64,000 bases of DNA from Burkholderia arboris (GTDB taxonomy: Bacteria; Pseudomonadota; Gammaproteobacteria; Burkholderiales; Burkholderiaceae): positions 208,624-272,623 of the forward strand of contig NZ_CABVPX010000008.1 of assembly GCF_902499125.1 (NCBI RefSeq), written 5' to 3'. The first letter of the stretch is position 1; each line of letters starts with the position of its first letter. The position numbers and the translations under genes are program-made. The notes under the pieces were generated by a model. The model saw nothing but the letters and a program-made list of their open reading frames with translations, was not told the DNA's origin and searched no databases. Shown here piece after piece: positions 1-9,415 of this stretch.

Positions 1-326
1 TGCGCACGCAGCCAGCCCGGCGACCACGCGCTGCGATGCCCGTCGTTCCATTCCACATGCAGCGCGCCGTCGGTTTCGACATGCACGGTGAGCGCCGACA
101 AATCGGCGCGCGCATCGGCAATCTCGAACACCTGTTCGCGCGTGACCGCATGCACGCACGCGGCACACGCGCAGTTGTCGCGCAACCAGTCGAAATGGAA
201 CGGCGATCGTCGCGTATCGCTCCACTCGACGTCCACCGCCCCATCGCCGATCGTCGCCGCCGCGATGGCCGCGTCGGCCGAAAACGTCCGCCAGTCCTCG
301 ATACGGTGTTGCGCCGCTGTCTGCAT
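1..326 (-). CDS. gamma-butyrobetaine dioxygenase, N-terminal part (cut by window edge)
   Basis: Only the first 108 codons are present; the gene runs off the left edge. The ATG at 326 opens a protein with the N-terminal zinc-domain signature of BBOX-type 2-oxoglutarate/Fe(II) dioxygenases: WLRDNCACAACVH at residues 47-59, with the C-x-C-x2-C spacing known from gamma-butyrobetaine hydroxylase. The catalytic TauD-like double-stranded beta-helix would lie in the missing part. The family hydroxylates gamma-butyrobetaine to L-carnitine. The gene sits 22 bp downstream of the carnitine esterase and on the same strand as the carnitine dehydrogenase operon, which supports a carnitine role. A trimethyllysine dioxygenase-like activity cannot be excluded from the fragment. 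Confidence 0.8.
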   Translation of the reverse strand, partial: MQTAAQHRIEDWRTFSADAAIAAATIGDGAVDVEWSDTRRSPFHFDWLRDNCACAACVHAVTREQVFEIADARADLSALTVHVETDGALHVEWNDGHRSAWSPGWLRA

Positions 327-348
327 CGTTGCCTCCCGGAAACGCCCG

Positions 349-1305
349 CTACGCGTGTGGTGCGAGCAAAAACCCGCCGACCCTCCGGTGCATGCGTGCG
401 GCCTGCGGGCTCGTCCCGAGCGCGCGCCAGCAGCCGTGCACCAGTCCTGCTCCTGTCCAGCCATGCGCGACCCCGCCGGCCGCGCGAATTCGTTCGACGT
501 ACACGCGCGCGTCGTCGCGCAGCGGATCGTGTTCCGCGCCGATCGCGAGCACCGGCGGCAGGCCGTCGAAATGCGCCGCCTCAAGCGGCACCGACGCGCG
601 CAACAGCGGGTTGCCGCCCTGCAGCACGTCGGACAAGTCACCGTCCCAATACAGTTCGCGATAGCGATGCACGTCGTCGAGCGTCAGCATCGGCGCGTGC
701 GCTTCCGTTTCGCGTGCGGGCGATTGCGGTTCGAAGCCGAGCATCGGATACACGAGCGCGATGCCGTCAACGTTGCGTTCGCCCGCATCGCGCAGCGCGG
801 TGGCCACGGCCGCCGCGAGCATCCCGCCCGCACTGTCGCCCGCGAGCGTCAACGGATGCGCGCACCGACCGAACGGCCAGCGTGCATCGCGCGCGGCGCG
901 CGTGACTTCGAGGCAATCTTCGAGCGCGGCCGGCGCGCGGTGTTCTGGCGCAAGCCGGTAGTCGACCGCGATCACGTCGAGCCCGGTATCGGCTGCCAGT
1001 TGCGCGGTCATCAGCGCGTGACTGTCGAGCGAGCCGACGACGAAGCCGCCGCCATGAAAAAACAGCACCGTGCCGCGCGATGTGCGGTGCACGGACGTGT
1101 AGCGCCGCAGTGCAATCGCGCGCCCGTCCGGCGCGTGCCACACGGCGTCCTGCTGCCCGATGCCGGCCGGCAGCGCGGCCGGCGTCCATTCGGCCGCGAA
1201 GCGGTCGTAGAGGCGACGCTGCTCGTCGGGCGAGCGCGCCGCCGCATCGGCCGGATACCATGCGTCAACGGCTGCGACGAACGCCGCGATTTCCGGTTCG
1301 AGCAT
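349..1305 (-). CDS. hocS: alpha/beta hydrolase, HocS-like short-chain acylcarnitine esterase
   Basis: This 318-residue hormone-sensitive-lipase-type hydrolase has the oxyanion motif HGGG at residues 84-87, the nucleophile elbow GDSAGG with Ser158, and later EHDPLRD and LVHGC segments that can supply the acid and the histidine. In Pseudomonas aeruginosa the gene after cdhCAB encodes HocS, which frees carnitine from short O-acylcarnitines; position and length match here. The start at 1305 (MLEPEIAAF) was chosen because the longer frame would overlap the thioesterase gene. It is the fifth gene of the operon. The fold and catalytic residues are visible; the substrate is inferred from context. Confidence 0.85.
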   Translation of the reverse strand: MLEPEIAAFVAAVDAWYPADAAARSPDEQRRLYDRFAAEWTPAALPAGIGQQDAVWHAPDGRAIALRRYTSVHRTSRGTVLFFHGGGFVVGSLDSHALMTAQLAADTGLDVIAVDYRLAPEHRAPAALEDCLEVTRAARDARWPFGRCAHPLTLAGDSAGGMLAAAVATALRDAGERNVDGIALVYPMLGFEPQSPARETEAHAPMLTLDDVHRYRELYWDGDLSDVLQGGNPLLRASVPLEAAHFDGLPPVLAIGAEHDPLRDDARVYVERIRAAGGVAHGWTGAGLVHGCWRALGTSPQAARMHRRVGGFLLAPHA

Positions 1306-1355
1306 CGTGCGCACCCCGCGGGCGAAGATTGAGGATTGAAGAGCGAAGATCGCGG

Positions 1356-1844
1356 TTAGCGGCGCGGCGGCAACCCGATCACGCGGCCTGCATACGCAGG
1401 CGCCGCGCAATCGCGCTGCAACGCATGCAGTTCGGCCACGCGGGCGGCCACGTCGTCGTCGAACGGCGCCGACTTCGCGCCGTCACGCGTATCGACGTGC
1501 AGCAGCATCTGCTCACTCGCCGATACCGCGTCGTCATGCCCTTGCGCAAACAGTTCGAGATACAGGTGCAGCCGCTTCGCATCGTGCGCGAGCACGCGCG
1601 CATCGACACGCACCTGCGTGCCTTCCTTGATCTCGTGCAGGTAGTTCACGTGCGCTTCGAGCGTATAGACCGAGCGCCCCCGCTCGCGACGCGCGGTGTC
1701 GTCGAGCCCGATGCGATCCAGCAATGCATCGGTTGCAAAGCTGAAGATCAGCAGGTAGAACGCATCGCGCAAGTGGCCGTTGTAGTCGACCCATTCGGGC
1801 CGCACCACGTCGCGGTAAATCGTCAGCGGGGTATCGCCCGTCAT
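1356..1844 (-). CDS. cdhB: betainyl-CoA thioesterase
   Basis: This is a 162-residue hot-dog thioesterase of the 4-hydroxybenzoyl-CoA type, with the N-terminal signature VDYNGHLRDAFY (active-site Asp/Asn region) and an internal VNYLHEIKEGTQV strand-turn. In carnitine catabolism CdhB releases glycine betaine from betainyl-CoA, the product of CdhC. It starts 3 bp after the stop of the carnitine dehydrogenase gene. In some bacteria the two are fused into one protein, so tight linkage agrees with the assignment. Confidence 0.88.
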   Translation of the reverse strand: MTGDTPLTIYRDVVRPEWVDYNGHLRDAFYLLIFSFATDALLDRIGLDDTARRERGRSVYTLEAHVNYLHEIKEGTQVRVDARVLAHDAKRLHLYLELFAQGHDDAVSASEQMLLHVDTRDGAKSAPFDDDVAARVAELHALQRDCAAPAYAGRVIGLPPRR

Positions 1845-1847
1845 CGT

Positions 1848-2813
1848 CTAGTCCTCGAATCGCATCCCGTGCCGCGCCTTCACCGCGGCGATCGATTTCA
1901 GCACCTCGGTGATGCACTCGTCGCGATAGCGTTCGAGCTCCTTGATGCTGCGCGTGCCCTGCTGTTCGGTCGTCCCTTCGACGACGCTGTCGATCAGCGC
2001 GTCGGTCAACGTCGGCGCGACCAGCTTCGTCCACGGCAGTTCGAGCGCCGGGCCGAACTGCTGCATGAAGTGTCGCATGCCCGCGTCGCCGCCGGCCAGC
2101 GTGTAGGTCAGGAACGTGCCCATGAACGACCAGCGGATACCCGCGCCGAAGCGGATCGCATCGTCGATCTCGCCGGTCGTCGCGACGCCTTCGTTGACCA
2201 GGTGCAGCGCTTCGCGCCACAACGCTTCGAGCAGGCGATCGGCGATGAAGCCCGGCACCTCCTTGCGCACGTGCAGCGGCCGCATGCCGAGCTTGCGATA
2301 GATCTCCATCGCGCCTTCGACTGCTTCCGGCGACGTCCGCGCGCCGCCGAGCACTTCGACGAGCGGCAGCAGGTAGACGGGGTTGAACGGATGGCCGACC
2401 ACGCAACGCTCCGGATGCGTCGCCCGCGCGTAGAAATCGGTCGGCAGCAGCCCCGACGTCGACGACGCAATGATCGCGTCGGGTTGCGCCGCGCGGCTGA
2501 TCTGCTCGTGCAGTTCGAGCTTCAGCGCCTCGCGCTCGGGCGCGCTTTCCTGGATGAAATCGGCATCGGCGACGCACGCCTCGATCGTCGAGACGAAGCG
2601 CAGCCGCGCGGGATCGGCGCCCGGCGCGAGGCCGACGCGTTCGAGCGCGGGCCACGCGTTCGCGACGTTCGCGCGCAACCGCTCTTCCGCGCCCGGCGCC
2701 GGGTCCCACACGACCACGTCGAGTCCGTGCGCGAGCGCGCGGGAAATCCACCCGCTGCCGATCACGCCGGTGCCGATGGCGGCAAACGTCTTGATATCGG
2801 TCTTCACAGCCAT
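1848..2813 (-). CDS. cdhA: L-carnitine 3-dehydrogenase
   Basis: A 321-residue NAD-dependent 3-hydroxyacyl-CoA dehydrogenase-like protein. The Rossmann motif [11 protein letters not shown] lies near residues 12-22, and ESAPE and [13 protein letters not shown] are typical of this family. It oxidises L-carnitine to 3-dehydrocarnitine using NAD+ in the cytoplasm. The length equals that of single-domain CdhA enzymes, with the thioesterase encoded separately downstream. The ATG at 2813 gives [14 protein letters not shown] and fits the fold start. It lies between cdhC and cdhB, the order known in Pseudomonas. Confidence 0.93.
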   Translation of the reverse strand: MAVKTDIKTFAAIGTGVIGSGWISRALAHGLDVVVWDPAPGAEERLRANVANAWPALERVGLAPGADPARLRFVSTIEACVADADFIQESAPEREALKLELHEQISRAAQPDAIIASSTSGLLPTDFYARATHPERCVVGHPFNPVYLLPLVEVLGGARTSPEAVEGAMEIYRKLGMRPLHVRKEVPGFIADRLLEALWREALHLVNEGVATTGEIDDAIRFGAGIRWSFMGTFLTYTLAGGDAGMRHFMQQFGPALELPWTKLVAPTLTDALIDSVVEGTTEQQGTRSIKELERYRDECITEVLKSIAAVKARHGMRFED

Positions 2814-2899
2814 GTCAACGCATCCTTCGAATCAGGGGAAATCGGTGGGCGGCGATGCCGGTGCGCATGCCGCCGTGTCAGGTCAGTCGGCGAAAAAAC

Positions 2900-3829
2900 T
2901 CACGCGAATTCGGCGATCGCACGCCGTTCGAGCGGACGCTCGCCGCGCGCCGGCAGACCGAGCTTGCGGCGGCCTTCGGCCGGCGTCAGCACGCGGCCGC
3001 CGAGCCGTTCGACGATCTCGCGGGCGCGCTCGACGAGCGTGCCGTTGGTCGCATGCACGCCGCGGTCGAGCCAGATGTTGTCTTCGAGACCGACCCGCAC
3101 GTGGCCGCCGAGCAGCATTGCCTGCGCGACCATCGGCATCTGCATGCGGCCGATCCCGAAGCCGGCCCAGTGCGCGCCCGGCGGCAGGTTGTCGACCATC
3201 GCCTTCATCGTGCCCGTATCGGCCGGCGCGCCCCACGGAATGCCGAGGCACAGCTGGAACAGCGGCGGATCGTCGAGCAGCCCTTCCTTCAGCAACTGCT
3301 TCGCGAACCACAGATGGCCCGTGTCGAAGATCTCCAGTTCCGGCTTCACGCCGAGTTCCTGGATGCGCTTCGCGCCGGCGCGCAACTGCGCGGGCGTCGA
3401 CACGTAGATGTAGTCGCCGTCGCCGAAATTCAGCGTGCCGCAGTCGAGCGTGCAGATCTCGGGCAGCAGGTCCTCGACGTGCGCAAGGCGCGTCAGGCCG
3501 CCGACCAGGTCGGTGCCCTTGCCGAAGCGCATCGGGTCTTCGCCGGGGCCGATCTCGAGATCGCCGCCCATGCCGGCCGTCAGGTTGATGATCACGTCGA
3601 CGTCGGCCGAGCGGATGCGGTCGACCACCTCGCGGTACAGGTTCGGGTCGCGGCTGCCGCGGCCGGTCTGCGGATCGCGCACATGACAGTGCGCGACGGT
3701 CGCGCCAGCCTTCGCGGCCTCGATCGCGGCGGCCGCGATCTCCTTCGGCGTGACCGGAATCGCCGGATGCTTGCCGACCGTGTCGCCCGCGCCGGTGACG
3801 GCGCAGGTGATGATGACGTCATGGTTCAT
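2900..3829 (-). CDS. cdhC: dehydrocarnitine cleavage enzyme (BKACE, DUF849)
   Basis: A 309-residue member of the beta-keto acid cleavage enzyme family. It begins with [16 protein letters not shown] and carries the metal/substrate motif [11 protein letters not shown] near residue 47; [14 protein letters not shown] follows. CdhC uses acetyl-CoA to split 3-dehydrocarnitine into betainyl-CoA and acetoacetate. It is the second gene of the operon, 55 bp after caiX and 86 bp before cdhA. Family and context agree closely, although other BKACE members act on different keto acids. Confidence 0.92.
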   Translation of the reverse strand: MNHDVIITCAVTGAGDTVGKHPAIPVTPKEIAAAAIEAAKAGATVAHCHVRDPQTGRGSRDPNLYREVVDRIRSADVDVIINLTAGMGGDLEIGPGEDPMRFGKGTDLVGGLTRLAHVEDLLPEICTLDCGTLNFGDGDYIYVSTPAQLRAGAKRIQELGVKPELEIFDTGHLWFAKQLLKEGLLDDPPLFQLCLGIPWGAPADTGTMKAMVDNLPPGAHWAGFGIGRMQMPMVAQAMLLGGHVRVGLEDNIWLDRGVHATNGTLVERAREIVERLGGRVLTPAEGRRKLGLPARGERPLERRAIAEFA

Positions 3830-3884
3830 GCTGGGTGCCTCGCTTGAATCGGGTTGTGTCGCATTGCTGGGGTGGCGCGGGCCG

Positions 3885-4838
3885 TCACAGGCCGAGATAC
3901 GCCTTCACGGCAGGCAGGCCGTCCTTGCCGTCGAACGTCTTGACGCCCGCAAGCCACGGATCGAGTACCTGCGGGTTCTTCTTCAGGTAGGCCTTCGCGG
4001 CGTCGGCCGGCTTCGTCTTGTTCATCACCGACTGCATCAGCTGGTTCTCCAGCTGCGTCGAGAAGCGCAGGTTCGTGACGAGCTTGCCCGCATTCGGGCA
4101 ACGCGAAATGAAGTCGGGCGCGGTGAGCGTGTACACGCGTGCTTCGCCGTAGTTCGGCCCGAACGACGCGTCGCCGCCGGACAGGTAGTTCATGCTGAGC
4201 TGGATATTCATCGGGTGCGGCTCCCAGCCGAGGAAGACCACCCACTTCTTCTCGCGGATCGCGCGCTCGACCGTCACCAGCATCCCGGCCTCGCTCGACT
4301 CGACGAGCTTGAAGCCGCCGAGCCCGTACTGGTTCGTGTCGATCATCTTCTGGATCGTCGCGTTCGCGCTGCTGCCCGGCTCGATCCCGTAGATCTTGCC
4401 GTCGAGTTCCGCACGGTGTTTCGCGATGTCCTCGAAGGTCTTCAGGCCGGCCTGGTATTCGTAGCTCGGCACCGCGAGCGTCGCTTTCGCACCGGACAGG
4501 TTCGGCGGTTCGACGACGTTGATCGACTTGCTGTCGAGGAACGGCTGGAGCTGCTTCTGCTGCACCGGCCACCAGTAACCGAGCGACACGTCGAGCTGCT
4601 TGCTCTTCAGGCCGGCGAACGAGATCGGCACCGACGCGATCGTCGTGGTCGGCTTGTAGCCGAGTGCCTCGAACACGGTCGACGCGAGCGCGGTGGTCGA
4701 CGTGATGTCGGTCCAGCCGATATCCGCGAAACGCACGGCGCGGCAGGTCGCGGCATCGGTCTCGGCCAGCGCCGCGTTCGTGAACGCGCTTGTCGCCAGC
4801 ACGGCCGCGACAAGCGCGGCGATCTTCGTCGACTTCAT
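3885..4838 (-). CDS. caiX: periplasmic carnitine/betaine-binding protein
   Basis: A 317-residue substrate-binding protein of the OpuAC type. A signal peptide covers about residues 1-24 ([19 protein letters not shown] to a cleavage after ALAE). The start at 4838 has a GGGAGG-like ribosome site about 10 bases upstream; a longer open frame to 4925 would ruin the signal peptide. Motifs such as SDIGWTDI-like, [17 protein letters not shown] and [10 protein letters not shown] form the usual quaternary-amine aromatic cage region. It is the first gene of the carnitine operon, as caiX is in Pseudomonas. No permease or ATPase gene is nearby, so it probably shares a core transporter encoded elsewhere. 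Confidence 0.9.
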   Translation of the reverse strand: MKSTKIAALVAAVLATSAFTNAALAETDAATCRAVRFADIGWTDITSTTALASTVFEALGYKPTTTIASVPISFAGLKSKQLDVSLGYWWPVQQKQLQPFLDSKSINVVEPPNLSGAKATLAVPSYEYQAGLKTFEDIAKHRAELDGKIYGIEPGSSANATIQKMIDTNQYGLGGFKLVESSEAGMLVTVERAIREKKWVVFLGWEPHPMNIQLSMNYLSGGDASFGPNYGEARVYTLTAPDFISRCPNAGKLVTNLRFSTQLENQLMQSVMNKTKPADAAKAYLKKNPQVLDPWLAGVKTFDGKDGLPAVKAYLGL

Positions 4839-5277
4839 GGTTCGGTTCCTCCCGGTTGGTCTCGCGGCAGCCGGTGCGCGGAGTGTGCGCCGGCCTGCAT
4901 CGTGGGAGTAAAAGTAACGAGCCATATTCGCCGCGAGAAGACCGCCGGCGACCTGTTCTTGACTATTTGCGACTATGAGTGGAAACCACTAGGTTTTGCC
5001 AGTGTCTTGATGGGTGGGGGTTTGGAGGTTTTCCGAGGAGCGTCGGGATTGCCCGGGTGCGGCGCGAGTCTTTCGATTCTGCCGCGCCGATGCTGACAGA
5101 TTTCCGACAGGTCTCCGCTGCGGCGGGCAGGCCCTATGCTCGATGGGTCAGCGCGCATCACGCACGGGCGCGGGCCGCCGCCCCGGGGCGTGGACATTGC
5201 GCGTCATCGGAATCGATGCAGACGGACATGACCGGCCGTCACGACGTACCCATCCGGTCCGATTGGTCAGGAGCAAC
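4839..5277. promoter_or_regulatory. upstream region of the carnitine operon with repeated half-sites
   Basis: This 439-bp gene-free stretch must hold the caiX promoter. At 4961-4976 the hexamer GACTAT occurs twice in direct repeat, 10 bp apart, about 125-140 bp before caiX. Immediately after it, AGTGG-AAA-CCACT (4978-4990) is a perfect inverted repeat. Paired direct half-sites on one face of the helix suit an AraC-type activator such as CdhR, but this is inference. I saw no other gene here. Confidence 0.4.
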
Positions 5278-5448
5278 ATGACCACCCTTGCCACTTTCTT
5301 CGTCGTCGCCCTTGTCACGATCATTGTGGCCATGCATCGCGGCGTCACCCGCACCGCAGATGCAAAACTTCGCGCGCTGTTCGACGCGGACGGCCAGCGC
5401 GGCGAGGTATCGCGCCGGTTGATGCGCGACGCGGGGTACAACGTCTGA
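5278..5448 (+). CDS. small single-pass membrane protein, function unknown
   Basis: A 56-codon ORF too short for most gene finders. The ATG at 5278 is preceded by CAGGAG with 5 bases of spacing, a good ribosome site. Residues 1-18 are hydrophobic (TTLATFFVVALVTIIVAM) and form a signal anchor or one membrane helix. They are followed by a charged tail with LRALFDADGQRGEVSRRL and a tyrosine-containing end. It stands alone between divergent loci. I do not recognise a family. Confidence 0.6.
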   Translation: MTTLATFFVVALVTIIVAMHRGVTRTADAKLRALFDADGQRGEVSRRLMRDAGYNV

Positions 5449-5484
5449 GTATCGACGTCGGTCCGGACGCCGGCGGTCGATCGG

Positions 5485-6405
5485 CTATCCGAGGAGTCTC
5501 GCCGTCGTCCGGACAATTTCGTCGACGAACGCCTTGACTGTCGGGTGGCTGCGCTCGCCGCGGCGATAGGCGACGTAGATCTTGCGACGAATCTCCGGCT
5601 TCAGCTTGATCCATGCAACGCCCGCCGGCGCGCGCAACACCCTGAGCCCCGGGGCGACCGACACCGAACAGCCGGACGCCACCATCGACTCGACCATTTC
5701 GGACCCGCGACACCGGGCGTTGATCCGGGGCTCAAACCCGGCGCGGCGGCATAACTCCGTGACGAAGCTGCCGAACGTACTCCACGTCGATTCGATCGCC
5801 CAGGTTTCGTCCCTGAGATCGCCAATGGCCAGCGACGACTTCCTGCTCAACGGGTGATCCGTGGCAACTGCCACGTACAGCACATCCTCTGCCAGCGGCA
5901 CGATCTCGACACTCTCCCGGTGATTGCCGGTCGCGATCGAAAGATCATCGATCATCGCGATGTCCGCCCGCCAGGATCGCAATGCCGCGACCGCGTCGAT
6001 CGGCTCCAGCTCCGCTATTTCGATCGAGAGACGCGGATACGCGCGGTGCAATGCCTTGACCGTATCGGGGAGCACCGCCGATGCGATCGACGGAAACGCG
6101 GCGACGCGCAGCGCTCCCGCAATCTCGCGTCGCAGTTCCGCCAGTTCCGAGCGCGCCTCGTCCAGTACGACCATGACGCGTTCGGCATACCCCGCCAATG
6201 CGTGCCCGGCGGGCGTCAACCTGACCCCGCGACCAACGCGCTCGGTCAGCTCGACGCCCGCCTCGTCTTCCAGTTGTGCAATCTGCTGCGACACCGCCGA
6301 CGGCGTCAGGAACAGCGCGTCGGCAGCAGCGGCCATCGTGCCGCACCTCGCCAGCTCCAGCAGCGCCCTCAATCGTCCGACTTCCAACGTGACTCTCCTC
6401 GGCAT
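5485..6405 (-). CDS. LysR-type transcriptional regulator
   Basis: An N-terminal winged helix (LRALLELARCGTMAAAADAL then TPSAVSQQIAQLEDE) is followed by a LysR effector domain, total about 306 residues. The gene is divergent from the alanine racemase gene with about 150 bp between them, so racemase expression and its own are likely targets. The ATG at 6405 has no clear ribosome site. A TTG at 6387 lies 6 bases after AGGAGA and may be the true start, giving LEVGRLRALLEL as the first residues. The effector is unknown. Confidence 0.9.
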   Translation of the reverse strand: MPRRVTLEVGRLRALLELARCGTMAAAADALFLTPSAVSQQIAQLEDEAGVELTERVGRGVRLTPAGHALAGYAERVMVVLDEARSELAELRREIAGALRVAAFPSIASAVLPDTVKALHRAYPRLSIEIAELEPIDAVAALRSWRADIAMIDDLSIATGNHRESVEIVPLAEDVLYVAVATDHPLSRKSSLAIGDLRDETWAIESTWSTFGSFVTELCRRAGFEPRINARCRGSEMVESMVASGCSVSVAPGLRVLRAPAGVAWIKLKPEIRRKIYVAYRRGERSHPTVKAFVDEIVRTTARLLG

Positions 6406-6558
6406 TCAATTGAACAGAAACGCTAATGCATTACCCAAGAATCGATCAATATACATCACGCTATTTGCTGCCTACAGTCCACCTGGCGACGGGTTGGTCG
6501 GCCAGTCCGTTGCTCACTCAGACCGATGCGCTCGCCGCGCACTATCACCGGAGGACAC

Positions 6559-7662
6559 ATGCCGCGACCGATTTCCGCACACATTCATCTCGATGCCATC
6601 CGGCACAACCTGCAGCTAGCCAGGCGCCTGGCGGCATCGTCGCGCATCTGGGCCGTGATCAAGGCCAACGCCTACGGTCATGGCGTCGAACGCGTCCTTC
6701 CTGCGCTCTCGGACGCCGACGGCATCGCGCTGCTGGATCTCGACGAGGCCGTGCGGGTACGCGAACGGGGCTGGGCCAAGCCGATCCTGCTGCTCGAAGG
6801 CATTTTCGAACCCGGTGATATCGAGATCGCGGACCGCCATCGGCTGACCGTGACGGTTCACTGCGACGAACAACTCGCGCTGCTGAACGCGGCGAGGCCA
6901 CGCGAGCGCATCGACATCCAGCTGAAAATGAACTCGGGCATGAACCGGCTCGGCTTCCGGCCCGGCGAATACCGGCGTGCATGGCAGCGCGCGTCGGACA
7001 TCCACGCGACCGGCTCGATCGGCCTCATGAGCCACTTCGCGAATGCAGACGACGGAAGCGTCGACCGGCAGATCGACACCTTCGACGATGCCACGCGCGA
7101 TCTGCCAGGCACGCGGTCGCTGTCGAATTCCGCCGCCGTGTTGTGGCATCCGCGCGCGCACCGTGACTGGGTGCGGCCCGGCACGATTCTCTATGGCGCT
7201 TCGCCGACGGGCCGCGCTCGCGATACCGAAGGTTTCCCGCTGCGCGCCGCGATGACACTGGCGAGCCGCATCATTGGCGTACAAGCACTCGAAGCCGGCG
7301 AGTCGACCGGCTATGGCAGCATCTTCACCGCACCGCGTGCGATGAGGATCGGCGTCGTCGCATGCGGCTACGCCGATGGCTATCCGCGTCATGCGCCGGA
7401 AGGAACGCCGGTGCTGGTCGATGGCGTGCGCACCCGCATCGTCGGACGTGTGTCGATGGACATGCTCACCGTCGACCTCACGCCCTGCCCGACGGCGGGC
7501 GTCGGCTCGCCCGTGGAGCTATGGGGAACGCAGCTCGGCGTGGACGCCGTCGCCGAGCCATCGAAAACGATCGGCTATGAACTGATGTGCGCGCTCGCGC
7601 CGCGCGTGCCGGTCAGCATCGACGCGCTTGCATCGAGCGATTCCGGGCTTCATTGCGTCTGA
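6559..7662 (+). CDS. alr: alanine racemase
   Basis: A 367-residue fold-III PLP enzyme. The cofactor lysine is K35 in [11 protein letters not shown], and the catalytic tyrosine is Y252 in [14 protein letters not shown] and [13 protein letters not shown] are family signatures. It interconverts L- and D-alanine for peptidoglycan or catabolism. The start at 6559 follows GGAGG by 4-5 bases; an upstream in-frame codon at 6526 was rejected. A divergent LysR gene suggests inducible control, which would fit a catabolic (DadX-like) copy, but no D-amino acid dehydrogenase gene is adjacent. Confidence 0.93.
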   Translation: MPRPISAHIHLDAIRHNLQLARRLAASSRIWAVIKANAYGHGVERVLPALSDADGIALLDLDEAVRVRERGWAKPILLLEGIFEPGDIEIADRHRLTVTVHCDEQLALLNAARPRERIDIQLKMNSGMNRLGFRPGEYRRAWQRASDIHATGSIGLMSHFANADDGSVDRQIDTFDDATRDLPGTRSLSNSAAVLWHPRAHRDWVRPGTILYGASPTGRARDTEGFPLRAAMTLASRIIGVQALEAGESTGYGSIFTAPRAMRIGVVACGYADGYPRHAPEGTPVLVDGVRTRIVGRVSMDMLTVDLTPCPTAGVGSPVELWGTQLGVDAVAEPSKTIGYELMCALAPRVPVSIDALASSDSGLHCV

Positions 7663-7901
7663 CCGTTGTCGACCTCGGTAACGCGCGCGGCCGGCATATC
7701 CTCGCGGCTGGCCCGTCGTACCCGATCGACGATCCAGCGCAGGCGGGCCCGATGAAGGTGTATCGGAAGGAGCCCGCCAGCGCGGTCGATGCTGTTGCAT
7801 CTGGCGTCAATTGAACAGGCACCTGCCCCCGATCCTCGAAATCACGCGCGCCTCGCGGGTCGTGCGCCTGTTCCGGCATCATGCAGTCCGCGCGTTCAAC
7901 G

Positions 7902-8786
7902 TCAGCGATCCGGCGCCACGATGCGCGCAAACGCCTCCGCCAGCACCGTCGGCTCCGCCGGCAGCACCAGCGCGCACACCGACTGCGCGTCTTCATCCGA
8001 CATCGGCACGAACACGACGCCGTCGATCCCGAGACTCGCCATCCGCTCCGGCACGATCGCCACGCCGCGCCCGGCCGCGACGAGATTCAGCATCGACGTC
8101 TTCGGCGACACGATCCGCGCGGCCGCCGGTACGAACCCGCGCTTCAGGCACAGATCGGTCACGACGCGCGCCAGCCCGCCGCGCTCCCGATACACGGCCG
8201 ACACGAACGGTTCCCGCCGCAACGTCGATACCGCGACGCGCTTGCGGCCCGCGAGCGGATGATCGGCAGGCACCGCCACGCACAGGCGCTCGGCGGCCAG
8301 TTCGACGAAACGGACACGCGCATCGCGCCGCAGCACCGGCAAGCGGACGATCCCGATATCGGCACGGCCGTCCGCGATTTCCGTCACCTGATCCTCGGAC
8401 GACGCACGGTCGAGATCGACCCGGGCGCCCGGGCAGTCGCTCATGAAACGGTCGAGATCCGGCATCAGGCTGCTGACCGGAACGGTGCTGGAATGCAGCA
8501 GCCGCAGCACGCCGGCCTCCCCGCGCGACAACTGCGAGCCCTCTTCGGCCGCAGCCGTCAGCGTCGCCGGGATCGATGCCACGCGTTCACGATAGATCGC
8601 GCCGGCCGGCGTGAGCCGGACGCCTCGCGGCTCCCGGTCGAACAGCACGAAACCCAGTTCGTCCTCGAGCTGGCCGATCTGCCGGCTGAGCGCCGACTGC
8701 GCGACATGGAGCGCGCCCGCGGCCGGCGTGAAGCCGCCGAGATCCGCCACGGTCAGGAAATACTGGATTTGCCGGAGTGATGGCAT
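7902..8786 (-). CDS. LysR-type transcriptional regulator
   Basis: A 294-residue LysR protein. The DNA-binding domain runs from MPSLRQIQYFLTVADLGGF through QSALSRQIGQLEDELG; the effector domain ends in VLAEAFARIV. It is divergent from the small YdcZ-type transporter gene across 121 bp, which makes that gene the likely target. The start ATG at 8786 is the usual position just before the first helix. No effector can be named. Confidence 0.92.
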   Translation of the reverse strand: MPSLRQIQYFLTVADLGGFTPAAGALHVAQSALSRQIGQLEDELGFVLFDREPRGVRLTPAGAIYRERVASIPATLTAAAEEGSQLSRGEAGVLRLLHSSTVPVSSLMPDLDRFMSDCPGARVDLDRASSEDQVTEIADGRADIGIVRLPVLRRDARVRFVELAAERLCVAVPADHPLAGRKRVAVSTLRREPFVSAVYRERGGLARVVTDLCLKRGFVPAAARIVSPKTSMLNLVAAGRGVAIVPERMASLGIDGVVFVPMSDEDAQSVCALVLPAEPTVLAEAFARIVAPDR

Positions 8787-8907
8787 GCCGAAACGAGATG
8801 GATGAGTGCCAGATTCAATATTTGCGTTATACCGGTGCGCTCCGCAGAATGAAAGCCTGCCGTGCCGGAATCACCGTTCCGGCCATCCTTTCGGAGCGCT
8901 CATCGAC

Positions 8908-9351
8908 GTGACTACCCTCCTGTCCTATCTGCTGGTCGTGGCGGCCGGCATCAGCGTCGCCTTGCAGCAGGTGCTCAACGCAAACCTCCGCGCGCAGATC
9001 GGCTCGCCGTGGTGGGCCGGGTCGGTCAGCTACCTCGTCGGCCTGGCCGCGATGCTGGCCGTCGCGCTGCTGTCGCCGCATCCGCGCTTGAGCGGCACCG
9101 TTTCCGGCGCAGGATCGTGGTTCAGCTGGACGGGCGGATTCTTCGGTGCGGTGTTCGTCGGCGTCGCGATCTTGATGGTGCCGCGACTGGGCGCGGCCAC
9201 GACGCTCGCGCTGATCGTCGTCGGGCAGATGACCGGCGCACTCGCGTTCGACCACTTCGGTGTGCTCGGCATCGAGCAGCATTCGGCCAGCCCGGTCCGC
9301 ATTGCCGGCGCGGCGTGCCTGATCCTCGGGGTCGTGCTGATCCGCGCTTGA
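8908..9351 (+). CDS. YdcZ-type (DUF606) small DMT transporter
   Basis: A 147-residue inner-membrane protein with about five hydrophobic helices. LLVVAAGISVALQQVLNANLR at the start and GGFFGAVFVGVAILMVPRLG are typical of the DUF606/YdcZ family. I chose the GTG at 8908 (VTTLLSYLL) because a ribosome-site-like GGAGCG lies upstream and the longer frame from 8806 adds a polar non-membrane leader. It is divergent from, and likely controlled by, the LysR gene at 7902-8786. The substrate is unknown. Confidence 0.85.
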   Translation: MTTLLSYLLVVAAGISVALQQVLNANLRAQIGSPWWAGSVSYLVGLAAMLAVALLSPHPRLSGTVSGAGSWFSWTGGFFGAVFVGVAILMVPRLGAATTLALIVVGQMTGALAFDHFGVLGIEQHSASPVRIAGAACLILGVVLIRA

Positions 9352-9415
9352 AGCGCGTTGCTGTCGGCTCGCGTGCGCGGCCGATAACCGGCCACGCACG
9401 CGCTCGCCGCTACGC

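Noticed and set aside
7663..7901. Possible small gene between alanine racemase and the LysR gene
   Set aside because: No frame there has a ribosome site or recognisable sequence; the region looks like ordinary intergenic DNA.
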